Below, piece by piece: positions 1 through 11,700 of a stretch of 64,000 nt of DNA. The stretch is taken from positions 98,292,337 to 98,356,336 of the forward strand of contig CATIUR010000004.1 in NCBI GenBank assembly GCA_949592205.1, in the 5' to 3' direction. Each line of letters opens with the position of its first letter. Position 1 is the first letter of the stretch. The notes below the pieces were generated by a model. It saw only the letters and a program-made list of their open reading frames with translations. It searched no databases and was not told where the DNA came from. This stretch comes from Helichrysum umbraculigerum (taxonomy: Eukaryota; Streptophyta; Magnoliopsida; Asterales; Asteraceae). A program made the translations under genes and the position numbers.

Positions 1-73
1 AACTTTTAGTGAAATGGAAATCTTGAATGAAACTGTGGAATGCTAGGATGTCTGTGTTAATGAACATTCTCTT

Positions 74-928
74 ATGATATTTGATAACCCTACACTAGAT
101 ATTATATCTGAAAAAGAAGAAGAGGACTTAGAAAGTATGTCTGAAGAAGAGAATGATTTAGATATTAACAATGAGAGTGAAGATACTAAATTAGTAAGGA
201 TACCTGTGCCAGTAGTTAGTACGAGAGGTGGATTGATTCAGCTTTTAGAAGTTAGGAAAAATGATACATATCATATTATGGCTGTTATCAGAGCATCTAC
301 TTTTGACTTTACACTTGAACAAAAGTATATAATTGAGAAGATTGAAAAAGAATATGCAGATTGGTATAATCCTAACCAAACCCAGATGGTGAACTATTTT
401 GATAAGTATGTAACTGAACTGATGGATACGTTATATCAGCAAGAAGCTCAAGAGGAAGATTTCTTTGAAGGTCGGAAGATTTTGTATTCATGTGTCTACA
501 GAGCATTGACTAGATATCCGTTTCCGTATTCTGATAAACAAATTAGTTTATTGGAATCCTACAAGCATCAAATGGATTGGGCAACTGGAAATCCAACGCA
601 GATGGCAGATATTTGTTTGATAGAAGAGTTGCAGGAAGTAATTAGCTTATTGGAACAAAAAGATTATAAGAATTGCAGCACTTACTATGTAGACTGTACG
701 GTGGAATATTATGCACAACAAATAATCAATGATTTGTACTATCCAGCACAAGAAGAACTGAAGAGGAAAGTTCACGATGAGATATCTGAAGTGGCATTAG
801 TTAATGTGGCGAACTATGTGATTATGGAGTTTAAGTCAATTTTTCAAGGGATGAATCATTTTTGTCGCATTGATTTATTTCATTTAGGATTATCTCAGAT
901 TTATACAAAAATGATAAAATATGTTTAG
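74..928 (+). CDS. Retrotransposon-associated hypothetical ORF A (284 aa)
   Basis: I do not recognise the protein. Residues 12-40 are strongly acidic (runs of E and D). The rest is mixed and helical-looking, with no signal peptide or convincing membrane segment. It sits where Athila-type elements carry their extra, env-like ORF, between pol and the 3' LTR, but nothing in it argues for an envelope protein. The reading frame is open to the left edge except for one TAG at 44-46, so the ATG at 74 may only be the first Met after a nonsense mutation in a longer ORF. It ends in TAG at 926-928, overlapping ORF B by 8 bases in another frame. It could be a decayed single ORF split by a frameshift, or two real overlapping ORFs. 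Confidence 0.5.
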   Translation: MIFDNPTLDIISEKEEEDLESMSEEENDLDINNESEDTKLVRIPVPVVSTRGGLIQLLEVRKNDTYHIMAVIRASTFDFTLEQKYIIEKIEKEYADWYNPNQTQMVNYFDKYVTELMDTLYQQEAQEEDFFEGRKILYSCVYRALTRYPFPYSDKQISLLESYKHQMDWATGNPTQMADICLIEELQEVISLLEQKDYKNCSTYYVDCTVEYYAQQIINDLYYPAQEELKRKVHDEISEVALVNVANYVIMEFKSIFQGMNHFCRIDLFHLGLSQIYTKMIKYV

Positions 929-1373
929 ATTTTCGGGATTGTTGTTTACTGAGCGTCAGAGAGAGTTAATGAAAGGAATAGTATGGGAAGTTGAAGAGGT
1001 AGTAAGAAATCCTACAACTGGAAAGTATGAAATGTTACATTTAGGATTTTATGGTTTTATGGATGAGTTAAGACGTAAGCATCAAGAGCGTGAAATTAAG
1101 GAAGTAAATGGATATAAGGTGATTAATGAGGAAGGACAGGTAGCTAAGGCAATAAAGAAAATAATGAGGGAATTTTACGAACTGCAGATAGCAGCTGATG
1201 AACATCACCGACATTTTGAAGACTCCAATTCTAGAGTACCTGATATCACTAAAGCCGTGTTTAGATATTTTTTAAGAATCTTTCCACCAGACCAGAAAAT
1301 CCCTATAACCTTTATGCTACCAAATGGTTACTATGTTTCACCACTAGCTCGAGAATGGGTTCATCAACCTTGA
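921..1373 (+). CDS. Retrotransposon-associated hypothetical ORF B (150 aa)
   Basis: Starts at an ATG overlapping the last 8 bases of ORF A and runs 150 codons. It is basic and helical in character (several RRK/KK clusters near residues 50-85) and ends in a P-rich, aromatic segment (PPDQKIP, NGYYVSP). No known domain is recognised. The tight ATG/TAG overlap suggests either translational coupling or a single-base frameshift within one former protein of about 430 residues. Downstream there is no further coding signal until the LTR. Confidence 0.45.
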   Translation: MFRFSGLLFTERQRELMKGIVWEVEEVVRNPTTGKYEMLHLGFYGFMDELRRKHQEREIKEVNGYKVINEEGQVAKAIKKIMREFYELQIAADEHHRHFEDSNSRVPDITKAVFRYFLRIFPPDQKIPITFMLPNGYYVSPLAREWVHQP

Positions 1374-3798
1374 AGACATTAGCACAGTCTTATTTCCATT
1401 TTGAATTTTTATTTTGTTATGATTTCTTTTAAACTTTCGTTATTTGTTTGTTGACAGTTATTAAGTTTTTAATATATGTGTTATTTTAGGAATAATTTTC
1501 ATGTTTATTTTTCTTTAGTAATATTTAAGTGGTTAAATGTTTTCATAATTAATCTCGGTTATATTATATAAGGTATGATACGTTTCAATTTAATAACCAT
1601 GTTTTATGACTGCATAAAAATCATTTTAAGGTTCATATTGGATTTTATCCTCACTTTTATAAGTTTTTTTTTATGACATCGTAAAAATGTTTATAATGTT
1701 GGTTTGACAAGTATGAGTTATTCTATAAGAATTGTTAAAATACTTTGATAAAATAATGGAAGAAGATATGAAAATTTTAATTATGTTATATGCTAGACTA
1801 ATAATATACATACCATATTCTTAATATATTGTTAATTTAGTGAATGAATGGTTTTTCTTTGAATATTGGTATTGTTTTCTTACAAAGGTGTGGATACATT
1901 AATCCAGTGATTGCTTTTATTTAATTGATCTTTATAGTTATGATTTTTGGGAATCTGAATTGTATATATGTTTTTGCTATAAAGATAATTATTATAAAAT
2001 GTTTTACTAGATAATGACATGAAACATTGATAAAGAGATTTTTAATCAATTATTTGAAGTAAATGAAGTTTGTTAAATAAGTTTAACATTATTAAAAAAT
2101 TAGTGTGTTAATATTAGAAATATTGTGTGGCTATTTTAGTTTTAGGATACATTGCTAATTGAAATTAAATAGGGGTAATATGATAAAAGTTAAAATCGTT
2201 TTTCTAAAAAATCTTACCAAAATTAGAAAATCGATAGTAGTAGGTACCCAACTAGAGATTGAATTCTTTTTTGATTTATTTGGGGAAAATCTGAATAGCA
2301 GTAGTTTAATAAGTTTTGATACAATAAGCCCATAGAAAATAACAAAAATTAGTAACATGTGTTTCTGGACTATCTTTAATTTGTAATTTTTCATTTTAAT
2401 TTTTATTAGGTACGTTTAATGTGTTTGCCTGATTATTTTTAGAATATCGTTGCCACTTTTCAAAGTTGGCATATAGTATACAGTACAGCTGAACTATGCA
2501 TTGAAATTGGAATTTTTGGAAACGTATGAACTTTGTGGGTATGTTCACTGGAAACCCTCATGAGACTATAACTCGTCCACTCGGGATACCGAGGGGTTTA
2601 AAGGCTTATTGCATATGCTAAATGCAATCGTGATTAACTACGAAAGTGTGGATGTTGTATATTATTTTTCAAGAGATGAAGGAATCAACCAAGCAGATTT
2701 TTCTTAGCCGATGATGAAATTTATAATTTCAGTCAGGGGAGTTTTTCTGTTCTAATTTTCTTTCCCTTACTCACTTTTGTTTATCAATTTTTATACAATG
2801 AGGGCATTGTATAATTTAAGTGTGGGGATAGGGTTCGTAAGAAAAAAAAAAATTTTAATTAAACAATTAAGTTTGTCTTGTTTAAAATTTTTTTGAAAAT
2901 TTAAAATTTAAGTTAATAACTAAGTATTTATTAGTTAGAATACTTTTGTTAAAAGTTTTGTTTTGTATTTAAAAGTTTAGACTTTAATGTGGATTAACTG
3001 TTTTGTATATATAACGTAAGCTACTTAAATAAAGGAAGTGATATATAGTTATATGATATGATGTACTAATAGGCAATCTATATGAAGATTTCTGAATTTT
3101 AATAAATTAATAATATAACTTGTTTATTATTTTATGATACATAATATGATGTATGGCATAAAAGTCTTAATTTTTAAATTTATTATGCAATAATTTTATA
3201 TCTTTTTACTTATGTGAGTACATTTGGGTATATATATTGAGGGTTTCCTCTGTTATACGAAAGTATAGACCTGGTTTCTATTAATATATACTTAAAAATT
3301 AAGCAAACGCAAGTCAAAAGTACTTGAAAAGTCTTAAAAATAAAAGATACCTAATGAGGTCGCCAAAATGGTTTGACCAAGTCTGGTTTTGCTTAAACCT
3401 AAATCAAGTTATGTCGCTCTGTTTCATGAAAATGCAGATCTGTCACCAATGTCTTGATTCTTAAAAATGTATTTCATATATTTAATTGGAATATAAAAGA
3501 AAATTGTATAACTAAATTTAAAGGTATATCATATATGGAAATCATAAGTAATATACATACTAATAATAAAGATGTATTCAGAAATATGAGTATAGATTGT
3601 TTAAAGTAGACAAATATATTAGTAATCATTCATTAGCTATATATTACACAAATAATAATAATTTTATTTATACATTATAGTTATCCATGTTAATTAAATT
3701 GTTTAAATTTTAAATTTATGAAACAGATTTTTAGTATTGGTATTCTGATTCTTAAATATTAGTTTGATACTTATTTTTAAATTTTATTCAGTTTTCTA
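1374..3798 (+). other. Non-coding 3' tail of the Athila/Tat-like element
   Basis: About 2.4 kb of AT-rich DNA with no convincing ORF. The only marks are a short GC-richer block at about 2570-2655 (ACTCGTCCACTCGGGATACC and following) and a polypurine-tract-like AAGTGTGGGGATAGGG near 2819-2834. Long non-coding stretches before the 3' LTR are usual in this clade. Confidence 0.5.
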
Positions 3799-3833
3799 CT
3801 TGAGGACAAGCAGAACTTAAGTGTGGGGATATT
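3799..3833 (+). other. Pre-tract hairpin and polypurine tract
   Basis: CTTG-AGGA-CAAG (3799-3810) forms a 4-bp stem with an AGGA loop. Eight bases later comes AAGTGTGGGGA (3819-3829), the plus-strand primer site, just before the LTR at 3834. The arrangement matches four other Ty3 elements in this window. Confidence 0.6.
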
Positions 3834-5412
3834 TGATAAGCATCAAATTGATAGTATATTTTATAGTAATTTATCCCTATATTTATATACATTTTAGTGC
3901 ATTTATATGATTTTAGATACTTATTTTGTTAATATTTGCATAAATGTATTTTAATTAAAGATTGAAGAAAAAGGAGCAAAAACTAATCCGAAACTCAAAG
4001 AAAGTGAAGAAAATGAAGAAATGAAGAAAAAGGAGCTTAAACCTTGAAGAAATGAAGACCAAAAGTGTTAAAATGAAGAATTGGGCCAAGAAGACAAGAA
4101 AGTCCGGATATGAAGATTAAAAGTCCAAAAGTTAAGCCCAAGCCCGAAAATTAGAATATTCTGGAATATAATTGACAACCAACCGACGGTTGGAATAACC
4201 AACCAGCGGTTGGGCATTAGGCTTTAGAGGCGGTGTAGACACGTGGAATTGGATCCGGATACAAATTCCTCCAACCGGCGGTTGGAGAACGTAACCGGTG
4301 GTTGGAAGGTCGGCCAGCAAAACTATAAATAGAGGCTTAATTCAGGTTTAAGGATATACGATTCAAGAATACTAAAACCGAAAGTTAGGGTTTTAGGTCG
4401 ACTTTAGGTGCGATTTTGAAGGCTAAAGAGCTAGGGTTTGAAGGTTTTTAACCCTAGGAAAAGCTAGTTCGTCAATTGGTTCGATTTCTTTATCCTTGTA
4501 ACTTTAATAACCTTATTGAGTTATTTATGATATTGTTTATTTGATTTAATTGTGAATTAGGTTTTCATTATAATTGTTTGAATGAATGTTTATTGAGTTT
4601 ATTATTTGAATTATATGTTTATGTTGGAACTATATTATTGAATGTTTATTATACAAGAATTGTCTTTATTATGATATTTTAGTGATTATTCTTGACATAA
4701 TTAGACTGATTTATATTAAACTAGGATGACCATAAACTGTTTATATAAATTAAGTGATTGTGTTTATGTTTTGATCTTAACCTTATGCGATAAACGAAGA
4801 ATGATTCATTAATATAAAGTAATACTGCGATTCAAGCCTAACCATAGAAATTGTATTAATAAATTGATGATAGATCTTATTAATTAGTAACACTTTGCGT
4901 AACCTTATGATTGTGTTGCTATGATGAGGATTTGACTTAACCCTAAGTGATCTTCTACATTAGTAAATCACCAATAATAATAGCCAACAAAGCAAATAGA
5001 CATAAGTACATATAATAAGTTTAATAAATAATAGTTTGAATAGTTATAATCTTTTATCCAATTGAGTATACCTAAGTTGTTCCTTAAAACTTATCTATTA
5101 GAATCTGTATCAAAATATAAATATAAATATGTTCGTTCAGAACTAAAACGTCCCCCTTATCTTGTAGATTATTGTAAATTGGATCCTTTTATTTATTTGT
5201 ATTATAATTGTAAATATCTGTAATTAGAATAAATAGATAATTAGTTATAAATAAGAATCACGTTTCTTGTGTTCCTTGTGTTCGAATTTGGACATACTTA
5301 TTAAGTTATATTACATGAACGGGTCAATCTTGCCTGAATTGTGTGATAGTATTATTTAGTATTTCCTTAATTTAAACTTGTTATTATAATTGCATATACT
5401 TTCAGCACATCA
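3834..5412 (+). repeat. 3' LTR of the Athila/Tat-like element
   Basis: Starts TGATAAGCATC directly after the polypurine tract. The best end is ...GCACATCA at 5412, which gives TGAT...ATCA ends and a length near 1.58 kb. The right end is inferred, because the 5' LTR and target duplication are outside the window. It contains a clear promoter (TATA at 4324-4331) and four palindromes upstream of it. No primer-binding site follows, which agrees with a 3' copy. Confidence 0.55.
4179..4331 (+). promoter_or_regulatory. LTR promoter with paired palindromes, G-box and TATA box
   Basis: TATAAATA lies at 4324-4331. Upstream are four CCAACC...GGTTGG palindromes: 4179-4193 (CCAACCG-A-CGGTTGG), 4199-4213, 4271-4285 (CCAACCG-G-CGGTTGG) and a weaker one at 4291-4305. 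They form two pairs, each spaced 20 bp start to start. A G-box CACGTG lies between the pairs at 4240-4245. Each arm contains CNGTTG, the plant MYB recognition core, so MYB plus bZIP/bHLH control of this LTR is a reasonable inference. Confidence 0.6.
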
Positions 5413-6514
5413 TAGTACGTATAAAATTATCTAAAATGTTGGTTGTTGTTCAAGTTTTCTTCCCATTGTTGAATCGTGGGCATTTCTGGGGTGTCGTCTT
5501 CAACCCCCGACTTCCTGGCACAAATAGATTTGCGGGTTAAACAAATAAGAGATGAACGACTGGCGTTGTTTGAAAAATAAAACTGTGTTAGAACTATGTA
5601 ATTTGAATATTTGTCTCATGTTATTCTGGAATTTTGACTAAATGACTTGGGACAGAATTATGTTTTGATGCGACACATGTTTGTTATCAAGCGTTTATAT
5701 GCCATTGTTTTTACTTAGATCAGTTGCCTGTGGGGTATTATTGTGCATAAGTTGTACTTAGCTCATGTGTCGGCATTGTCTATGTTTTGTTTTATACCGC
5801 TGTTATAATCGGCTACAAAACCATTTGCGTGAGTAATGTTAGTGATGTATGCTGCAGTTAACGATATTGCGTTAGTGGGGCCAGGCGCGGTATTCATGTA
5901 CGAATAAAAGACAGCTAAGGTTCAATATGTTTTAAAGGTGGGTGTGTTGGAGTTATGGTTTGTCATTGACTAAATCAATGGGTTAAATAACTGTTACAAT
6001 TTGTTAACTTGCTGAATGACTGAGTGATGTACTAGAATCATTGTTAAAACCTGTTTCACATGTTATTCGCAAAATTTTACAACGAAGTGCTTCTGTAGTG
6101 ACACAAATTTAAAATAAACATCTACGTAATATATCTCTGAGTCAATGGGTATACGAAAAATGTTTAGCTTCATAACTCGCTGAAAATGATGTTGCTTGTA
6201 GTATAATATGGAATGCAAATAGGTATGAATCGATGAAATGTATCAAGTATCAATCCCTTGAAAACTGCGTGAAGACTGCCCAAAAAAAAGGAAATGAAAT
6301 ATGTTATAATTGCAATTAATGTGCAATTTTTGTTGTTGTTAATGTCCTACTTTCGTGGAGCAAAAAACCGATTGGGATACTCCATTTAATAGTAATTAAT
6401 ATAATAATCAAATTACAAAAGACACTTATACCCTTTGACCTTAAATTGAAATCAATGGTCAGGATTCCTTCTCTCTCTACGCCACAAAATATTTTTTCTT
6501 TTTAGATCGTCCAA
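5413..6514. other. AT-rich intergenic DNA, no feature recognised
   Basis: No ORF of note, no terminal repeats and no RNA gene seen. A GC-richer patch at about 5480-5520 could be old element DNA but cannot be assigned. Confidence 0.4.
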
Positions 6515-6515
6515 C

Positions 6516-6576
<61 letters not shown>
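6515..6576. repeat. (TA)n(GT)n compound microsatellite
   Basis: An uninterrupted TA run at about 6515-6538 passes directly into a GT run at about 6539-6576. Confidence 0.95.
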
Positions 6577-6579
<3 letters not shown>

Positions 6580-7302
6580 GGGGAGTGCTATATATACACC
6601 ACTATATAGGTGTATTAGTTATTATTACTACCTAGTTAACCTCGAAAACCGTGATGTCCTTTTACATGCTCCGATTTTATTACTCATATTCACATTTGCT
6701 TTCCATACCATTTAAAAACACTTTCCATACAAATTTTTAAATAAAAAAAAAAAGAAAAAAAAGTACAGAAAAGTACAAAATGAAAAGTAAAAGTGATAAA
6801 ATAAAGTACAGAAAAAGTACAAAAAATGTAATTTGAAAAAAAAAATTGGTATGGTTAGTAGCACCCAATATTTACAAAACAAATCACGATGTATCTACGC
6901 TTTTCCAATTCACCCCTAATAAATTAGAATATTACATATATAATTTATTGGTTTTTCTCTACTTTTAAAGTAAATCATATATTACTTAAATATTTAATAA
7001 ACTCCCAGTCTTTAAATAAATGTTTACTTTCGGTTTTTATGGGGTTTATGAAATTACATTGTCTTATTGTGAAGATAACACATTTTACCCCTATTTTTTG
7101 CACACACTTCCATATGTCAGATTTATAAAAAAATATATTGAGGGTAAAATCGTGAAACTAATATACCCCGTTCTAGTTTAGTAGTGGACAATTATTTTGA
7201 GACAAATTAAATTGAAAAAATTGACATTTAGGACGGAAGAAGTATTTAATTAATATCCAGTTATAAAAATAAAAATTTATAACTATTCAAAGCTACGATG
7301 TA

Positions 7303-7377
<75 letters not shown>

Positions 7378-7459
7378 TAATAATAATAATTTTATATTCT
7401 GCTAGTTCACCCCTAATAAATTAGAATATCCAGTTAATTCTATTCAAGCCTACGATGTA

Positions 7460-7538
<79 letters not shown>

Positions 7539-7635
7539 TTTGTATTATGCTAGTTCATCTTGTTTTTATCCATCTCTAATTATTAAAAAGAAATAAAGTA
7601 ACTAGAAAGACATCATCATTATCTCTAATGGTGTA
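6576..7635. mobile_element. Left part of a miniature element split by the Copia insertion
   Basis: The arm at about 6576-6614 (containing CTATATATACACCAC) is an inverted copy of 16700-16740 (containing GTGGTGTATATATAG). The Copia element lies between them, so it seems to have inserted into a roughly 1.1 kb inverted-repeat element lying between TA-rich tracts. The interior holds A-rich DNA, a degenerate Stowaway-like end (GGACGGAAGAAGTA near 7231-7244) and duplicated AAT microsatellites. The arms are short and imperfect, so the call is tentative. Confidence 0.4.
7276..7560. repeat. Duplicated unit containing long (AAT)n microsatellites
   Basis: The stretch CTACGATGTAGAATAATAAT..., a long AAT run, then TGCTAGTTCA occurs twice, with AAT runs at about 7302-7390 and 7461-7540. 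CACCCCTAATAAATTAGAATAT lies between them and recurs in part near 6912. Confidence 0.85.
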
Positions 7636-8671
7636 TGTTGAGTCACTGGTCGCTGACCATGATGAAGTCACTAGTCGCTGACCAACTCAACTGTTCACTA
7701 CTCGATGAAGAAATGGATTGTATCGAAGCTGCTGTTGCTAATGATAGGTTTCGCTGATCGTCATTCATTCTGCTTGATATACTGAGGAAGATTTAAAGTT
7801 CAACTTGGTGTGTCGCTGATCAACGTCAGCGAGAGCTTTACTTCTTCAATTCAATAAAGGCAATAGTCACTGCCAGAATAAAAGCTAGTCACTGAAGATC
7901 TTTAATTCAAGTCAATCTACAAGAGCATGTTAGCTCGCAGTGAGTGAGGAGGATTACTGCATCTTCAGGGACTATTCAATAAAGCCTCTCAATCATCAAG
8001 TACTAAAAGTACTGTACTTATCTATACATCAGCAAGAGTGTTCCAGTTTGAAGTATGTCCGAAAGATTACGTGGCAGCAAGTGATTGGATTTAAGGTAAA
8101 GAGATATTTGCGGTAACAGAATTGGGACCCGCAGAATGTCGGTTCATTAGAGTTCAAACCAATCAAGCAGCGACACGTGTCCTTCCAAGATCCTATTTTG
8201 TAGGCGATATGTTAGGAACTCTTGTAGTATAAATAGTTCAGTGTTTTGTACTGTAGAGGCTAACCGTTCAATTCGTGTTAATCACTGTACATCAGTGAGT
8301 AGTTTGTCTAAGCACGACTTAGCGATTCATTGAGTGAACAGTCAGCGTGTTTGTCCACTGCTGTTCATCTCAATTGTAATAGATTAGCTAAGTGTTTGAA
8401 TTGGATTAACTTTGGTTAATCCATTTCGCATTCAACACTTGTGAATTTTATAATCAATACAATTCACCATTTCAGCTACTATTACATTGTTCTTTGATAT
8501 TGTCATATCTGTTATCTGATATATTCTGTTTCTGTTAAAACGATTAAAAACTTTCAAATAACTTAGTAAAAATCAGAAAAAGTTTTTAACTGTATTCAAC
8601 CCCCCTTCTACAATTAAACTTTACACTTTGCGATTCCAAATCACTAACTAATAGTGATCACGGGACTCTCA
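7636..8671 (+). repeat. 5' LTR of the Copia element
   Basis: TGTTGAGTC...CTCTCA, 1036 bp. A TATAAATA box at 8228-8235 puts the transcription start near 8260. The first 60 bases hold a direct repeat of GTCACT(G/A)GTCGCTGACC. The end is fixed by the primer-binding site that follows. Confidence 0.92.
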
Positions 8672-8673
8672 AT

Positions 8674-8685
8674 TGGTATTAGAGC
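8674..8685 (+). other. Primer-binding site (initiator tRNA-Met)
   Basis: TGGTATTAGAGC matches the complement of the 3' end of initiator tRNA-Met (TGGTATCAGAGC) with one C-to-T change. It starts three bases after the LTR end. Confidence 0.85.
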
Positions 8686-8719
8686 AGAGTTGGTTTAAAT
8701 TCAATTAACCAGGTCTGCA

Positions 8720-11700
8720 ATGGAATCAGTAAAGTACAGCTGTGTTGACTCTGATTATCAAAAAGGAAATGGTTCTACAACCAAACCTCCAGCTTTTGAT
8801 CCATCAAGGATTGAAACTTGGATGTCCCGAATGATGATGTTTTTAGATCTAATTGATGAGCGTCTCTGTAATATAATAATCAATGGTCCCCACATCGCAA
8901 CCACAATTGTTCCTGCTGTCATGGCTACAGCTACTACTCCTGCTATACCAGAAATGGTTTTACCTAAAAGAGAGGAACAATGGTCAGATGAGGATAAACG
9001 ATTGGTTAGATTGGATAAACAAGCTAAAATCTACATAGGCATGGCATTTCCTGATGAAGTGTTCGAATCAATCAGGCTTTGTAGAACTGCTAAAGACATG
9101 TGGGATACCCTTAGGAATATATATATTGGAACTTCTGATATTATTCGCTGCAGGGAAGTCAATCTCACTCGTCAATATGAGCTGTTTGCAATGGAACCAA
9201 ATGAATCTCTGTCTTCCACTTACACCAGATACCAGTCACTGATGAACAAAATGGAGAAGGCTGATATAGGCAAGGAACAGAGATTTGTTGTTGAAAAGTT
9301 TCTTGAGTTGCTGCCAAGAAAAATCTGGGGAACCATTGCAACATGTACCAGACAGAGAAATGATTATTCAACTCTGAATTTAACTCAGGTCTATGGTATT
9401 TTGCTCAACTGGGAGCAGTCAGAGAAACCAGCTGATCAGAGTGAGCATATTCGTGCTACTCTTGGAAGTCAGAAGATATCCAATGCCCTTGTAGCAGAGC
9501 TCGATGAAATCGATCAGAGACAGAAGTCAAAGGTGTCTAAGAAAAGTTCGAAGTCACTAATAGCTGAAGAAGAAGGTGGTCAAGATGAAGAACAGTCAGA
9601 GTACGAGTATGATGAAGGACTGGAGAAGCTTGAAAAGGATATGGCCATGATGGTTGCTAATTTCAGAAGGAACACCAGATCAAAAAGATTTGCTGGTGCT
9701 CCATCATCTGATAAATTTCAGTCCAAAGGTGAATGCTACAAGTATGGCAAAATTGGTCATTTTGCAGCTGAATGTAGATCAAAGTCAGTAAACCAAGTCC
9801 CTGAACCAGTGTCAGACTTCAGAAATGATAAGTACAACAAGTACAAGGGAAAGTACAAGAAACTAAAGGCATTGGCTAAATCCGGAAAGAAGAAGAGAAA
9901 AGGATTTGTCACTGACGAAAGTTCACTCAGCGACTCTGATTCATAATCCTCATCCGATGATGAAGAAGCAATGATTTGCTTGGACAAAGATTATTGTTTA
10001 ATAGCTGATGACACTGAATTCCATGAAGACATCAAGGAAGTTGCTCAGAAATGTTCAGCATCTAGTTGGGATTCTGATAGCATCTACAAAGGTATTCTTA
10101 GAGAGACTATCTGGTATTTGGACAGCGGATGTTCCAGGCACATGACAGGATGCAAGTCTCTGCTTAGTGACTATCAGGATGAAAGAGGTCCTGATGTGGT
10201 ATTTGGTGACAATAAGGTTGGAAAGACCAGAGGATATGGAATCTTGACCAATGGTAATGTAATGTTCAAGCGAGTAGCATATGTAGAAGGCTTGAAGCAT
10301 AATTTATTAAGCATCAGTCAGTTTTGTGATTCCAAGAACAAGGTACTTTTTGATCATGAAGCTGGTGTTGTTTACAACAAAAAGGGAAGTGTTGTTCTTG
10401 CTGCAAACAGGAAAGGGAATACTTATGTGGTCAATATGGATTCAGCACAGTCAGGAACATGTTTTTACTCCAGAACCGTTTCAGAAGAAAAATGGTTATG
10501 GCATAAGCGACTTTCTCATCTGAACTTCAAAGCAATTAACAAACTGAGCAAGAATGGTTTAGTCACTGGACTACCAAAAATGTCTTAAGACAAAGACAAG
10601 CTTTGTTCAGCATGTGAAAAGGGAAAGCATCACAGCTCGTCTTTCAAAAGTAAGCAGACTTCATCTGTAACAGAATGTTTTTACTTGCTTCATATGGATT
10701 TTTTCGGGCCAGTAAGTACTCCAAGTCTGGGAGGAAAAAGGTACTGTTTGGTGATAGTCGATGAATACTCCAGATACACTTGGGTATTCTTTCTCAAAGC
10801 CAAAAGTGAAGCTGCCAACGAAATCATATCCTTTGTACAGAAAATGGAAAATCTGAATGATGTCACTGTAAAACATCTGAGAAGTGACAATGGCACTAAA
10901 TTTCGAAATATTGACCTGGAAAGTTTTTGTGATTCAAAAGGCATTTCTCAAAATTTTTCAGCACCTAGAACACCCCAACAAAATGGGGTGGCAGAAAGAA
11001 GAAATAGAACTTTGATTGAATCTGCCAGGTCAATGCTCATTGATGCTGGTCTCAAGACCTATTTTTGGGCTGAAGCAGTAAATACTGCCTGTTACACTCA
11101 AAATAGGTCATTGATTGTCAAAAGACACAGTAAAACAGCATATGAGCTTTTAAGGGGGAGAAAACCTGATATAAGTTTTCTCCATGTTTTTGGTAGCACT
11201 TGCTATATTTTAAACAAAAGAGATCACTTAGGAAAGTTTGATCCAAAAGCTGATGAATGAATATTTGTTGGTTACTCAATTATCTCTAATGCTTTCAGAA
11301 TTTACAATAAAAGAAGAGAATGTATTGAGGAATCAATGGATGTTACTTTTGATGAACCGTATGATGAGTCACTCACTGATCCTAAAGAATATGAAAATCT
11401 CGTGTTTAACAAAATGGATGGTGACTTATCAAATGAAATCAAATAAAATGATAAGAAATATAAAAATTTCTCATCAGACTCTGAAGGTGAAGATAATATT
11501 CCTGAAATCAATTCCAGTTCTACTTTAGCTGAGAATAATTTAGAAACATCAACTTTACCTACAGATGTCCCATCATCATCATCAACTCAATGTCCAAACC
11601 AAAACTCGCATAACAACAATACTCATGCTGCACATGTTGATTTGCCTGCTGAACCCTCACAAAGTAATCAAGTCACTGCTGAACCTCAGCGAATGACTAA

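Larger units (their letters stand above)
1..5412 (+). mobile_element. 3' part of an Athila/Tat-like Ty3 LTR retrotransposon
   Basis: The 5' part lies outside the window. Visible in order are two overlapping ORFs (74-1373), about 2.4 kb of AT-rich non-coding DNA, a pre-polypurine-tract hairpin and tract (3799-3833), and a 3' LTR (3834-5412). Orientation comes from the tract AAGTGTGGGGA immediately before an LTR that starts TGAT. The ACTTGAGGACAAGC plus AAGTGTGGGGA pair is characteristic of Athila/Tat-type plant Ty3 elements (family knowledge). A second AAGTGTGGGGA occurs near 2819, so the tail may carry a duplicated tract. No gag, reverse transcriptase or integrase is visible, so the lineage rests on these non-coding marks only. 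Confidence 0.6.

Noticed and set aside
74..1373. Idea that the ORF pair is a retroviral-type envelope gene
   Set aside because: No signal peptide, fusion-like segment or membrane anchor is visible; only its position fits.
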